40,732 nucleotides of DNA from an uncultured Verrucomicrobia subdivision 3 bacterium (GCA_903917705.1 CAIXBQ010000080.1:1-40732); one strand, 5' to 3'; counted from the first letter of the stretch, positions 8,590-17,833 are shown. Program-made: numbers and translations. Notes: generated by a model from the sequence alone, not told the origin.

Positions 8590-10023
8590 TTATTTTACGC
8601 TGATCACGGAGCTATCAACGATTGCCCTTTCCGGCGAAGACTTCACATATTCCACGACAACTTTTTCCGGCGCGACGGTGACTTGCACATGGCCCGCATT
8701 GCCAAGAAATTTGCCCTGCTTGTAGCCGTAATTTTCCAAGTCGCGAATACGGTCGTTGCCGGCAAAGCTCGGCTGCGGAACCATCAGGTAAAGAATCCCG
8801 TCCAGTTCCTGCCGGGCATAGAAATTATCGTGTGCCTTGAACACCGCCGTGACGTGATGGCGCAGGAGCAATTGATGAATTGTCAGCGGCCAACCGGGCC
8901 GATGGGAGGCAAAGCCGTCGGTGCCGTCCAGATTCTTGCCGCCCCATTCGTTAAATCTGGCAATCTCCACCCCGCCGCGCGAGGCTTGGTCGCCGCAAAG
9001 AAGATTGTGCAAAAAGACGAACTTAAATTTTGCCTGGGCCCCCGCCAGCGTCCGGGTGAGCCAGTCATATTGTGTGCGACCGAGCGACCATGCCCAGCCA
9101 TCACCGCCGCCGCGCTGGCGCAACGAATAGCGATACGGGTCAAGCACCACGAAAAGCGCATCACCCCACTCCCACGCATAATAGTTTTCGAGCAGGCCAC
9201 CGGCTGGTTCGGGGGTGGCATCGCCGGTGTAAAAACCGTCCGGAACAGGATTGGGGAAGTAACGTTTGCGCAGCAGATTCGACCAGGCGGCCAAATTGTC
9301 GGGCGAACCATCTTCGTAGCGGCTGCTCTCGCCGTCGTGCACGCCGAGCGCGAGAAAGAGCGGGATGGAAGACCCGATTTGTCCGAGATAAAACCGCTGC
9401 GCCAGATATTGTCTTGCCGCTTCGTCGCGCGTGGCGTGTTTGTCGGTCATGAATAGGTTGCCGAGATCAATGTGAAAATCGGGGTGTTCAGCCCGGATGT
9501 TGGCGAGCGATTGTTCATACACTTCCGCGCTGGTATGTTCATCCAGATGCACATCCGCCGTCATCGTGAAGGTGAAGGGGCTGCCCGGCGGACGCGCCGT
9601 ATGGAAAGAATATTCCGGGCTGGTGGTGAACGGCGTGGAGCCGGCGAGCCGCGAATGGAGCTGGTAGAAATGTTTCGAATTGGCTTGGAGCGGTGTGATG
9701 ACGAATTCAGCCGGCACGCCGACATGGAACGGACGGACGGGTGTGTGGTTGGTGCAAGCACCGGACCGGCTTCCGTAGGCCACAAAACCTTCCAGGTTTT
9801 TATATGCCAACACGCTCAAGGTGACGGAATTGTTTTCCGGCCGGGCGAGAATCAAATCATACGGATGAGCCGGCACGGCGACGTTAAAGAAATTGGTTCC
9901 GGTTTGCGACCGGCGTCCGTGAGGCATGCCGACTTCATTTGCCGGTGCGGCCAGCACGGACATGGAAATCAGCCAGAGAAGCGCTTGGTAACAGGTCGGT
10001 GTTTTGCGGCTGACGGCGCTCAC
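8590..10023 (-). CDS. Exported metallophosphoesterase-like protein with degenerate active site
   Basis: A 477-residue exported protein with an N-terminal hydrophobic signal, a fibronectin-like domain of purple-acid-phosphatase type at about 45-145, and a calcineurin-like phosphoesterase fold at about 150-420. It is a paralog of the product of the gene at 11809-13365, alignable over most of its length (for example NEWGGKN against YEWGGRN, and RPGWPLTIHQL against RPGWELPVHQL). Asp157-Val-His159, His339 and His398 are kept. Three usual ligands are changed: GD is Gly188-Asn189, GNH is Gly227-Val228-His229, and GHxH ends in Asn400. A binuclear metal centre is therefore probably impaired. It is the last gene of a four-gene unit and may bind rather than hydrolyse its substrate. 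Confidence 0.85.
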   Translation of the reverse strand: MSAVSRKTPTCYQALLWLISMSVLAAPANEVGMPHGRRSQTGTNFFNVAVPAHPYDLILARPENNSVTLSVLAYKNLEGFVAYGSRSGACTNHTPVRPFHVGVPAEFVITPLQANSKHFYQLHSRLAGSTPFTTSPEYSFHTARPPGSPFTFTMTADVHLDEHTSAEVYEQSLANIRAEHPDFHIDLGNLFMTDKHATRDEAARQYLAQRFYLGQIGSSIPLFLALGVHDGESSRYEDGSPDNLAAWSNLLRKRYFPNPVPDGFYTGDATPEPAGGLLENYYAWEWGDALFVVLDPYRYSLRQRGGGDGWAWSLGRTQYDWLTRTLAGAQAKFKFVFLHNLLCGDQASRGGVEIARFNEWGGKNLDGTDGFASHRPGWPLTIHQLLLRHHVTAVFKAHDNFYARQELDGILYLMVPQPSFAGNDRIRDLENYGYKQGKFLGNAGHVQVTVAPEKVVVEYVKSSPERAIVDSSVISVK

Positions 10024-10047
10024 GGGATGATGATTAGAGGGATTGTT

Positions 10048-11745
10048 TCACGGCAAGGCGACGCCGACGCGATAGAACCGTTGCGCGCTGATGATGTTGG
10101 TGTCGCTCAATGAATCCACACCGCCGCTGCCGGTGATGTTGGTTTGGGCGGGCAGGGCGTTCCACGCGCCCGCGGTCAGATTGGTTTTCGAATAGAGCGA
10201 GTATTTCCGGCTGGCCGAGGAAAGATAACACAACTTGAAGCCGGCGGTGTTGGAGAGGCTTTGAATGCGGAAATAGGAAGACGCATTGGTTGGATTCGTG
10301 TCGGCGAGGTATTCGGCGTAGTTGCTTGCGCCATCATGATCCGGATCGCCGTCGGCGGCGGAAGTGGCATTGGTGGCGGTGCCGCTGCCGCCGAAGTATT
10401 GCCGCCGCCAGCCGTCGGGTATGCCATCGCCGACATGATCCACGCTGCTGTAATTTCCGGCGCGCACGAGGCGGACGAAATTAAGCCCGCGAATCGCGTC
10501 GCCTTGGGGGCCGAACGAGTAGCCGGAATAAATCACGCCGCTGTTGGTGACATAGTAGACCGTGGCGTAGCCGAAGGGGGGGCCGGTCTTGGGGTCGCTG
10601 CGCTGGGCGCCCGCGCCGTGAACGTCAACCCACTTGGGATTGGAGGATGGCCAGCCGAGCGCCCGGCCAAAGGCGATGTAGTCCGCCTCCCCGGCGCCGG
10701 TGTTGTTGAGGCTGTAAGTCCAGTGCGTGGAGGAAGTCCAATAATAGCCCCAGTCGGGCTGCCCCGCTTCGTTGGTGATGGCGGTGCAGGTGAAGTAGTT
10801 GGTGTCAATGGCGGGCAGACCATTGTAGTCGGGCGCATTCGAGTAATTGACGAGGCTTTGAAGTTCCTTCACGTTCGGCATCCGCCAGTCGCCGTGACCG
10901 AGATAATTGGAGGCGTTCTTCGACTGCACCCAAGCCAGGGCGTTTGACCAGGTCATCGGCGTGCCGCCGTCGCCCCGGCTCCACAGCAGTCCGGTGCCCA
11001 GGTCGGTGATGGTGCCATCGTTGTTATTGGTGAAAGCGTTGATTCCGTAGCCGGTTGGCCCGCGGACAAGCTGGACGTAAGATTTGAACAGCAGGCCGCT
11101 TTTCGAATCCGTCAGGTCATAGCCTTTGATCCGGCCGTCAGCGAAGTTCACGCCGAAGTTTTTCTGATAGCCGGATTCGCTCGGGTTGAAGATGAAGGTC
11201 GTTGCCGACCAATACTGGGAGTTTTTGAAGGCGGTCTGGGAATAGCCAAAGTTAAAATAGTTGGTGTCGATGAAGGGGGTGAGCACGGAAGCATTCGTGC
11301 CTTGATAGCTGCTGGGGTCGGTGCCCACGCATTCAAATAGCGAATACAATTCCTTGATTGTCGGCAAACGCCAGTCGCTGAACCCGCCATAACTGGCGGC
11401 GTTCAATGTTGCGGGCCAGCTCGTGGCGGCAACCCAGGACATCTTGTCGCTATCCGTCGGATGAGCGAGGCTGGTGTTTGGGCCGCGCATCCAGGTCAGG
11501 CCGGTGTTTTTATCGAAAACCGTCTTGTTTTCCCAGCTCAATGTGTAGCCGGACTGGTTGCCATAGAACTGCGCGTCCTGACCACAGTAGGGCTGCCCCG
11601 AGGCCGGCGCGGTGATGCCGCCGCTGGTGTTGTAGCAATTGGTCTGCATGGTATCCACGACGAACCAAGACGCGGCGGCGTTCACACTGATGGCTGGGGA
11701 AACAACCGCCACCGGCGCAAATAAGAATTTATACCACCACTTCAT
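10048..11745 (-). CDS. Secreted DUF1566 (Lcl C-terminal-like) protein
   Basis: A 565-residue exported protein with signal peptide (cleavage near SVNAAA). It contains two DUF1566/Lcl-type domains in tandem, at about 75-235 and 240-440. Each has a diagnostic core (GGFSDWRLPTIKELYSLF in the first, GHGDWRMPNVKELQSLV in the second) and a later YWSAT or YWTSS segment. DUF1566 domains have a C-type-lectin-like character and occur in surface-exposed proteins. A short Asp-rich, calcium-binding-like linker (DGIPDGW to DPDHDGASNYAEYLADTNP) leads to a C-terminal beta domain ending in AQRFYRVG, related to that of the delta-60 protein. The gene sits between two metallophosphoesterase paralogs, 24 bp from one and 63 bp from the other, so it is probably co-transcribed and may serve for surface binding. 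Confidence 0.87.
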   Translation of the reverse strand: MKWWYKFLFAPVAVVSPAISVNAAASWFVVDTMQTNCYNTSGGITAPASGQPYCGQDAQFYGNQSGYTLSWENKTVFDKNTGLTWMRGPNTSLAHPTDSDKMSWVAATSWPATLNAASYGGFSDWRLPTIKELYSLFECVGTDPSSYQGTNASVLTPFIDTNYFNFGYSQTAFKNSQYWSATTFIFNPSESGYQKNFGVNFADGRIKGYDLTDSKSGLLFKSYVQLVRGPTGYGINAFTNNNDGTITDLGTGLLWSRGDGGTPMTWSNALAWVQSKNASNYLGHGDWRMPNVKELQSLVNYSNAPDYNGLPAIDTNYFTCTAITNEAGQPDWGYYWTSSTHWTYSLNNTGAGEADYIAFGRALGWPSSNPKWVDVHGAGAQRSDPKTGPPFGYATVYYVTNSGVIYSGYSFGPQGDAIRGLNFVRLVRAGNYSSVDHVGDGIPDGWRRQYFGGSGTATNATSAADGDPDHDGASNYAEYLADTNPTNASSYFRIQSLSNTAGFKLCYLSSASRKYSLYSKTNLTAGAWNALPAQTNITGSGGVDSLSDTNIISAQRFYRVGVALP

Positions 11746-11808
11746 GGGCGCATTTTATGCCGGTCAACCTTAAGAAGGCGTGAAGGTGAAACGTGTTTTG
11801 CAAACCCT

Positions 11809-13365
11809 TCAGGCATGCAGTCCCTTGGCCTTGACGGTGTAGTTGTGGGCGATGTTGCCGGTTTTGTTTTGCGGCGTCTCGTCCTTCGGCAAAAAGCTGC
11901 GAAGATATTCCACTTTCACCTGTTCGGGCGAAACGGTGACGCGCAAATGGCCGGAGTTCGGCAGCTTCACGCCGGATTGGTAGCGATCCTCGTTGTAAGT
12001 CATGTAGCCGTGATCGGCGGGCATCGGCACTTCCTGATAAATGATGCCGTCGCGCTCCTGTTTGCAGAAAAGATGATCGTGGCCTTGGAAGAAAATCGTG
12101 ACGCCGTGCTTCACCATGAGCTGATGCACAGGCAATTCCCAGCCGGGCCGTTTCTGCGCGAACTCCCAATCGCCGCGCTTGTTCCGGCCGCCCCACTCAT
12201 ACAGGTCGCACTCGTCTACCCCGCCCCGGCCCGAGCCAAGCACATGGTGGGCGAAGACGAATTTGTATTTCGCCCGGCTCTGTTCAAGCGTGCGCTTGAA
12301 CCACTGATATTGCGCGTCGCCGAGCGTGAGCCCCCACCAATCGCGCTGCTTGCCCGCGCCTTGGCCTCTCTGGCCGCCCGCATTCTCCTCGCGAAAACCG
12401 CTGTCCACTTGCACGGGTGCGTGCCAGTAGTTGTCCAGAATCACAAACAGCGCATCGCCCCACGTCCACGCGCAATAATCTTTCCGCAGGCCGATGGCGG
12501 GCAGCGGGGTGTTGTCGCCGGAATAAAAACTGTCCGGTGCCGGCGTGGGATAGAATTGGTTGCGCGCGTTTTGGGCATGAACCGCGACGTTGTGCCGCTC
12601 GTCGGCCTGATTGAAATTGAACAGCGAGGCCTGCTCGTGATTTCCGTTCAGCAAAAACACCGGCGCGGACTGCGCGACAAGGCCGAGGAACGGACGTTGT
12701 AAAGTGTAGCGCTCGGCAACTGAATCGAAAGTAACCTCGCGCACCGGCGCGACGCTGAAATCGTCGCCCATGCAGATGTAAAAATCCGGCTGGTCAGCGG
12801 CAGCATTGAGCAAGGTGCGGGCATACAAATTCGGCTCGCTCATCTGCGGCCGCTCGGGATGAGAGTCGCCCTGAATCGCAAACGTGAACGAGTTGCCCGT
12901 CGCGCGCTGCGTGTGAAAGCGGCATTCCAGTCGCGCGGTGAAAGCGGTTTCGCCCGTTTTGCGAAATTGTAGCCGGTAGAAGTATTGCGTGTTCGGTTGC
13001 AACTTGTCGAAAACAGTTTCGACGGGTTTGTTTGCCGCCACCGTGAGGACGCCGGTCTTGCTGGTGTAATTTCCCGGCGCGGTTCCGTATTCAAGAAATC
13101 CTTCAATCGGTTCTGTTACAAGCAAATTAACTGTCACCGACTGGTCACTCACGCGGCCGAGCACCAGCGAGAGCCAGCTGAACGTCGCCAACTCCGGGGG
13201 CAGCACATAATCTTGCGCACCACGGTGACCCCGTCCACCGCCGCCTTGGCCGCCACGTTTCCGTTGCCCCGGTCCGTTATTCTGTGCGAAGGCCGGCAGT
13301 TGAAACCAGGCGAGCGCCGAGGCAAGAGCGGCGAGGAATTTTCTCCGGTTGGTGAGCAGGCTCAT
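11809..13365 (-). CDS. Tat-exported metallophosphoesterase with intact active site
   Basis: A 518-residue phosphoesterase. The N-terminus carries a twin-arginine signal (NRRKFLAALASALAWF), so the protein should be exported folded, presumably with metal already bound. A Gly/Arg-rich linker (about 30-50) and a fibronectin-like N-domain (about 60-155) precede the calcineurin-like domain. All usual motifs are present: GDSH (Asp167, His169), MGDD (Asp201), GNHE (Asn242, His243), FAHH (His373/His374) and GHDH (His429, His431). It should hydrolyse phosphomonoesters or phosphodiesters in the periplasm or outside the cell; the substrate cannot be read from sequence. It is second in a four-gene minus-strand unit, 24 bp after the LTxxQ-like gene, and its degenerate paralog is the last gene. 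Confidence 0.93.
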   Translation of the reverse strand: MSLLTNRRKFLAALASALAWFQLPAFAQNNGPGQRKRGGQGGGGRGHRGAQDYVLPPELATFSWLSLVLGRVSDQSVTVNLLVTEPIEGFLEYGTAPGNYTSKTGVLTVAANKPVETVFDKLQPNTQYFYRLQFRKTGETAFTARLECRFHTQRATGNSFTFAIQGDSHPERPQMSEPNLYARTLLNAAADQPDFYICMGDDFSVAPVREVTFDSVAERYTLQRPFLGLVAQSAPVFLLNGNHEQASLFNFNQADERHNVAVHAQNARNQFYPTPAPDSFYSGDNTPLPAIGLRKDYCAWTWGDALFVILDNYWHAPVQVDSGFREENAGGQRGQGAGKQRDWWGLTLGDAQYQWFKRTLEQSRAKYKFVFAHHVLGSGRGGVDECDLYEWGGRNKRGDWEFAQKRPGWELPVHQLMVKHGVTIFFQGHDHLFCKQERDGIIYQEVPMPADHGYMTYNEDRYQSGVKLPNSGHLRVTVSPEQVKVEYLRSFLPKDETPQNKTGNIAHNYTVKAKGLHA

Positions 13366-13389
13366 ATGTTGTCGATTATCTTTAGCACT

Positions 13390-14661
13390 TCAGTCGGCTG
13401 CGCTAAACAGATAATCCGTCTTCGGAATAGTCGGCGCCGTGATGGGATCGGCGTAAACAAAGGGACTTTTGGCGGAGAATCCTTCGATGCCCCGAAGTTT
13501 CTTCAACGCAGAGCGCTGCTCGGACGTTAATGTCTTGTTAACCTCGGCAAAATGAGTCGCGTAGTAGAAAGACAGTTCGCCGTCGAGTTCCCCGTAATGC
13601 CTGCAGAGTTTCAGAACTTTTTCTTTGCTGGCTGAACCGCCTGACATGAATTGCCGCAGTTCCATCGCCACCGCGCGGCGGGTGCTGACGATGTCCTGCA
13701 AATCTCTTCGCTGCAATTCGACCAGGCTGGTCACCTGTTCGCGCTGCGTCGGGTTGAGCGCGGCGAGAAACGCCTCACCGCTGTCGCCCGTCAGCGCCGT
13801 GCTGATGGAATAATTCTTTTGATGCACCGCCGGCGCATCTTTCATGTAAAACGATCCGAAGTAAGTGCCGTGGCCTTCCGGGCAAAAATACGTGTCAGAC
13901 TCGACCGAGCCGGCATACCAGCTGAAAAATTCGCTCGCGTAGGTCATCATCGCCACATGAACGGGGTGCGACACGGTGCGCTTGTCGAACGCCTCCGGCA
14001 CGTCCGGCCAGGTGCGCGAGTCGCCGAACTTAAGCTTGGTAAACTCCGCTTTTTGTGCGTCGGTCAGCGAACTCAAAATCTTCCCATAAACTTCCGCGCG
14101 TTGAAATGCCAGGTCACCGCTTAACTCAAAAATGCCGGAGGTGTATTTCGTGACAGCCGCGCGATTCAAGCTTTGGCTGCCGGTGGGAAAGTCGCCCGCG
14201 AGATTGCGACAAAATGCCTGGATGAGAGGAAGCCGTTTTAGCGCCAGATCATGAATTCGCGTTGCCTGCGATTTGCCGAGTTCAACCAACTGCGCCTTTT
14301 GTTCATCATTCAGGATGCGCAGAGTGTTGTTGGCGATGCGCGTGAGAAAATCCGTGTTGTGCCCCATGGCCGCGCCGTCAACGTCCCGCATGTATTGAAA
14401 ACCGAAAAAGTCGGACACTTTTCCCGGTGGCAAAAACGTATCGCAGTTGAAATCACCGGAGAGAAATGCCAGACCGTCAAAGGCGATGGTGTTGAGCTGC
14501 GCTCGGTCGGATGTCGCCTGCTCAATAGAATATCGGTGGTGCTTCTCTGGTTGTGACCGGTTCGCGATGTGTTCGGTTTTTTTCTGCGGGTTGTTGTCTT
14601 GCGCCATTGCCTGCATTCCCAATCCGGCAATGGCCAGCGTAAGGAGGGTGGATATTTTCAC
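13390..14661 (-). CDS. Secreted LTxxQ-like protein with internal duplication
   Basis: A 423-residue exported protein (signal peptide to about AMAQ20), starting at a GTG. The mature part is two related halves of about 180 residues. CDTFLPPGKVSDFFGFQYMRD (73-93, quoted in part) matches DTYFCPEGHGTYFGSFYMKD (256-275). LNDEQKAQLVEL (117-128) matches LNPTQREQVTSL (302-313). LTDAQKAEFTKLK (199-211) matches LTSEQRSALKKLR (378-390). The LTxxQ sequences resemble the helical motif of the Spy/CpxP periplasmic chaperones, but these halves are larger and carry an extra aromatic, Cys/His-containing segment. A metal or haem role is possible and unproven. It is the first gene of the four-gene unit; its function is unknown. 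Confidence 0.82.
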   Translation of the reverse strand: MKISTLLTLAIAGLGMQAMAQDNNPQKKTEHIANRSQPEKHHRYSIEQATSDRAQLNTIAFDGLAFLSGDFNCDTFLPPGKVSDFFGFQYMRDVDGAAMGHNTDFLTRIANNTLRILNDEQKAQLVELGKSQATRIHDLALKRLPLIQAFCRNLAGDFPTGSQSLNRAAVTKYTSGIFELSGDLAFQRAEVYGKILSSLTDAQKAEFTKLKFGDSRTWPDVPEAFDKRTVSHPVHVAMMTYASEFFSWYAGSVESDTYFCPEGHGTYFGSFYMKDAPAVHQKNYSISTALTGDSGEAFLAALNPTQREQVTSLVELQRRDLQDIVSTRRAVAMELRQFMSGGSASKEKVLKLCRHYGELDGELSFYYATHFAEVNKTLTSEQRSALKKLRGIEGFSAKSPFVYADPITAPTIPKTDYLFSAAD

Positions 14662-15051
14662 GCCTTAAACCTAACAAAACAACCTTAAGGGAACATTAAG
14701 ATGCAATATGGTTTTCAAGGCGGTGAATTCTGATAGGCGTTCGGTGGAGTTGCTGTGTCAGCTCGGCTGTCACGAGGAAATGGCATCCTTTTTCAAAGCA
14801 TTCCCACTGACATTCCCGCCTCCTGCTTCGACAAAACGGCGCAATTTCCCCAATTGTTTCCGGTGTTGTTTAAACCTTAGGCCATCGCCGGCATCGAAAG
14901 CAGGGCAGCAACTTTTCTTCACCTCGCCAGTTTAGTGGATGGCTGAAAATCTTGGGGTGGCTTAAACTCATTTTATTATCCATGGAAAATGTCACGAATC
15001 GCGGCCCATCACTTGAAGCATCCCTGAACAGACAGGCTCCAGTTTAATGCT
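14662..15051. other. Divergent intergenic region
   Basis: This 390-bp gap separates the minus-strand four-gene unit from the plus-strand gene at 15052 and should hold both promoters. A small inverted repeat, CTTAA and TTAAG flanking GGGAACA (about 14684-14700), lies just upstream of the minus-strand GTG start and could be a regulator site. An open frame at 14708-14935 has no ribosome binding site and an unconvincing composition, so I do not call it a gene. Confidence 0.4.
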
Positions 15052-17607
15052 ATGAAGGCAAACTCCTGGACTCTGGCTAAATGCCTGACAATCATATTGT
15101 GCGGCTGGGGATGTTTCTCCGTGCTTCCGACTTGCGCCATGGACACAAACGGTTTGCAAGGGACGGATCTGAATCCGCCCGCAGTCGCGCAAACCTACAC
15201 GTTGAATTCTGACCGGGGAGGTTGGACTGCCAGCATCAATCCGGACGGTTCCATCAACCATCTGGCGATGACGTTTGGCGGCCGGCGCATTGATGTCCCC
15301 TGGCGTAATGCCAACGAGAACTTCGGCCCCGCCTGGAAGTTGCCGGTTGCGCGGGAATCGGATGGCAATGGATTGGTCGCGTTGAAGAAGACGGATGGCG
15401 ACGGCTTGGTTTTTGAGGGCCGCGCCGGCGACCAGGTTTATTCGCTCGCCTACCGGGATGAGCAGGGCGATTTGACGATTGAAGCGGGAATCCGGAACGA
15501 GAGCGACAAGCCACTGGTGGCTGATCCTTATGTCCGTTTGGCGCTGGGGATTGATCACGAGATGAATGATCCCAAGCGCTATTTCTCCATGTTTTTCCCC
15601 AGTCTGCTGCGGTGCGAGAAGACACATCTCTGGGGCTATTTCGAGACGCCGAACGGGCAGGTGCTGGCGCTCGCATCGAAAGACCCGGTGGCCTCATGGG
15701 CGTTGGATTACATGGGCAACGGGCATCGCATTGCCACCGCGAACTTGGATCTGCTGCATGCGACTCCGTTGCCAGCGCGCCATCCGCAGGATCAAACCGC
15801 GCTGGCGCCGCACGCTTCGCGCAGTTGGCGGATTTCACTGCGGGCGGTGAACAATCTTGACGGGGTTATCCCGGCGGTTGCGGCGATGAGCGGCGCACCG
15901 GCCATCGCCTTGGAGCGCACCACGGTCGCGCCAGGGGAGCCGGTGGACGTGGCGTTGTATTCCCCCAGCACGCCGGCGGCGGAGGTCGCGGCGGTAGATG
16001 AGCAGGGGAGTGCCATTCCCATCGGTCAGGCAATCACTGAAGCCGGGGTGCGTCGTTACCAATTTCCCGCTCCGCAAACGCCCGGCCTGATCACGCTCCG
16101 CGCGATGGCTGGCGGCAAGCAATGCGAGGCCGTCGTCTATGTCCGGAAACCGTGGGGTTGGTATCTGCAGCAGGCGCGTTCCGAGGCTTTGCGAATCCAG
16201 CAGAAGCCGGAGATGCACCGCGAGGGTTGGCTGGGCTTCTTCAGCGCGTATTGGGCGCAGATCTATTTTCCGGATCCCGCGCGGCTGGCGGGGACGGAAC
16301 AGAAGTTCAAGGAGTTCTTTGCCTTGATGGTTGATCCGGCGACCGGCGATTTCTATAAGAACAAACCCACGTGGCCCGACCGCCCACAGAACAGCTCATG
16401 GATGCTGGGTTTGCTGGTGGCGCGTTATGCCGCCACCCATCAGCCGGTAGACCTTGAGCAGGCGGCAAAATGGGCGGACTTGTTCATCGCCAAATTCCAA
16501 AAAGCGGACGGCGCGTATTCCCACGGGAAAAACAGCTATGGCGCGCTGACCCTGGGATCGGAGTTCCTCTCCCAATTGGTTTGGTTCGAGCGTCCCCTGG
16601 CGGCCACGGATGTGCGCTGGAAGGAGCGTTATGAGCGGCACACGCAATCCATTGCCCGCTCCGTTGCGAACCTGGAAAAGGTAAAGGACCTGGGCGCGAC
16701 CGAAGGCGACCAGACCTACGAGGATAACCAGGCCGGCAGCGCGTGGTCGCTCCTCGCTTTGCACGCGCTCATGGCCGATGACAGCGCCCAGCGAGACCGG
16801 TATCTGGCCGGAAGTATCGAGGTTCAGCGGCGGCATGAATGTTTGACGCAGGCGCTCATCCCGGATGGCCGGATGCGCGGCGGCACCTTGCGATGGTGGG
16901 AAGCACAGTATGACATCCTCACCACCGGCCCCAATTTCATGGATTCGCCGCACGGTTGGACCATGCGCAGTCAGTTCGGTGCTCTCTACCTGTATCTCCT
17001 GACCGGCCAGGAACGGTATCTGGACCTGGTCTTCAACGCGATGGGAGCTTGTGCGCAAGCGATTGATCTCCCGTCGGGAAAGCTGCGCTGGGCCTTCGTT
17101 CCGGATCCTTACGTCAAGATCGGGCAGTTTGTTCCTGATCCGGCAATGCCAGACTTGGGCCAACATGTTCCCGCCATCATCGGCGAACAATGGCTCCCGA
17201 TGATCAGCGATTGGTGGCGCGTCCCCCCGGGTCAGGTGGCGGGCTCTCGCAAGCCCGGCTGGAGCTGCGACAACGATGTCCATGAACATTTTCGAATCAT
17301 GGGGGAAGAATTTATTCCCAATGCTTTTGTGCTGGAGCGTGCGGATGGAACCTTGCGGGCTTGGAATTGTCTGGTGGAACGAAAAGACGGACTGATTCTG
17401 GTAAAGCCGGCTGAAGCGGCGGTCTCGCGGGTCCATTTCAATCTGCGCACCGCCAGCCGGGTTGAAGTCCAATTCGCGCCCGAAACGGTTCGTGCCAAGT
17501 TGGAGCCGGGGATGAAATGGGTGCTGTCGAAAGCGCAGCCGGCGGCACCGGCTATATATTTCACTTCCAATCACGAACAGAACAACGCTCTTCGACCCAC
17601 CCCGTGA
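15052..17607 (+). CDS. Secreted protein with Ig-like and probable alpha/alpha-barrel domain
   Basis: An 851-residue exported protein with signal peptide (first 30 residues). The N-terminal third (about 45-270) is beta-rich and resembles the sandwich domains that precede some glycosidase catalytic barrels. A short Ig-like segment (about 280-365, VAPGEPVDVALYSP) follows. The rest (about 370-770) is helical and rich in aromatic residues, with recurring LLVARYAATHQP, SLLALHALMADD and LYLYLLTGQERYLD segments, as in six-hairpin (alpha/alpha)6 glycosidases and polysaccharide lyases. A carbohydrate-active function is therefore likely, but I cannot place it in a family or name catalytic residues with confidence. 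It stands alone, with the repeat array downstream. Confidence 0.75.
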   Translation: MKANSWTLAKCLTIILCGWGCFSVLPTCAMDTNGLQGTDLNPPAVAQTYTLNSDRGGWTASINPDGSINHLAMTFGGRRIDVPWRNANENFGPAWKLPVARESDGNGLVALKKTDGDGLVFEGRAGDQVYSLAYRDEQGDLTIEAGIRNESDKPLVADPYVRLALGIDHEMNDPKRYFSMFFPSLLRCEKTHLWGYFETPNGQVLALASKDPVASWALDYMGNGHRIATANLDLLHATPLPARHPQDQTALAPHASRSWRISLRAVNNLDGVIPAVAAMSGAPAIALERTTVAPGEPVDVALYSPSTPAAEVAAVDEQGSAIPIGQAITEAGVRRYQFPAPQTPGLITLRAMAGGKQCEAVVYVRKPWGWYLQQARSEALRIQQKPEMHREGWLGFFSAYWAQIYFPDPARLAGTEQKFKEFFALMVDPATGDFYKNKPTWPDRPQNSSWMLGLLVARYAATHQPVDLEQAAKWADLFIAKFQKADGAYSHGKNSYGALTLGSEFLSQLVWFERPLAATDVRWKERYERHTQSIARSVANLEKVKDLGATEGDQTYEDNQAGSAWSLLALHALMADDSAQRDRYLAGSIEVQRRHECLTQALIPDGRMRGGTLRWWEAQYDILTTGPNFMDSPHGWTMRSQFGALYLYLLTGQERYLDLVFNAMGACAQAIDLPSGKLRWAFVPDPYVKIGQFVPDPAMPDLGQHVPAIIGEQWLPMISDWWRVPPGQVAGSRKPGWSCDNDVHEHFRIMGEEFIPNAFVLERADGTLRAWNCLVERKDGLILVKPAEAAVSRVHFNLRTASRVEVQFAPETVRAKLEPGMKWVLSKAQPAAPAIYFTSNHEQNNALRPTP

Positions 17608-17833
17608 CTTGACACCGATCGGTATTCTTCCATGAAGATTGCCATGAATCGCCCCGCATCATTTGCCATAGGGGCGACGTGGCTGCATTGCCTCATTTTT
17701 TGAGCTGACCGTAAGGCCAGCCCTGCCGGCTGAAACACCGTTTTGGTCAGAAACCAGCATTTTGGCTCTTCCAGCCAACCTTCAAACTGTCCTGTTTTTG
17801 GAAAATTTGTGGAAAGCGTTGTGAATTAGGCAG
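17608..17833. other. Spacer before the tandem repeat array
   Basis: No gene is visible. A weak hairpin, GCCCC and GGGGC with a 15-nt loop at about 17651-17675, is followed some 20 bases later by a run of six T and may help end transcription of the upstream gene. It is not a strong terminator. Confidence 0.3.

Noticed and set aside
8563-9456. Plus-strand 297-codon frame opposite the degenerate phosphoesterase
   Set aside because: The minus-strand reading has a signal peptide and a clear paralog; the plus frame has no recognisable domain.
14708-14935. 75-codon frame in the divergent gap
   Set aside because: Cys/Pro-rich, no start signal, and located where two promoters must be.
17651-17701. 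Weak hairpin and T-run after the gene at 15052
   Set aside because: The 5-bp stem is separated from the T-run by about 20 bases, so it does not meet the usual form of an intrinsic terminator.
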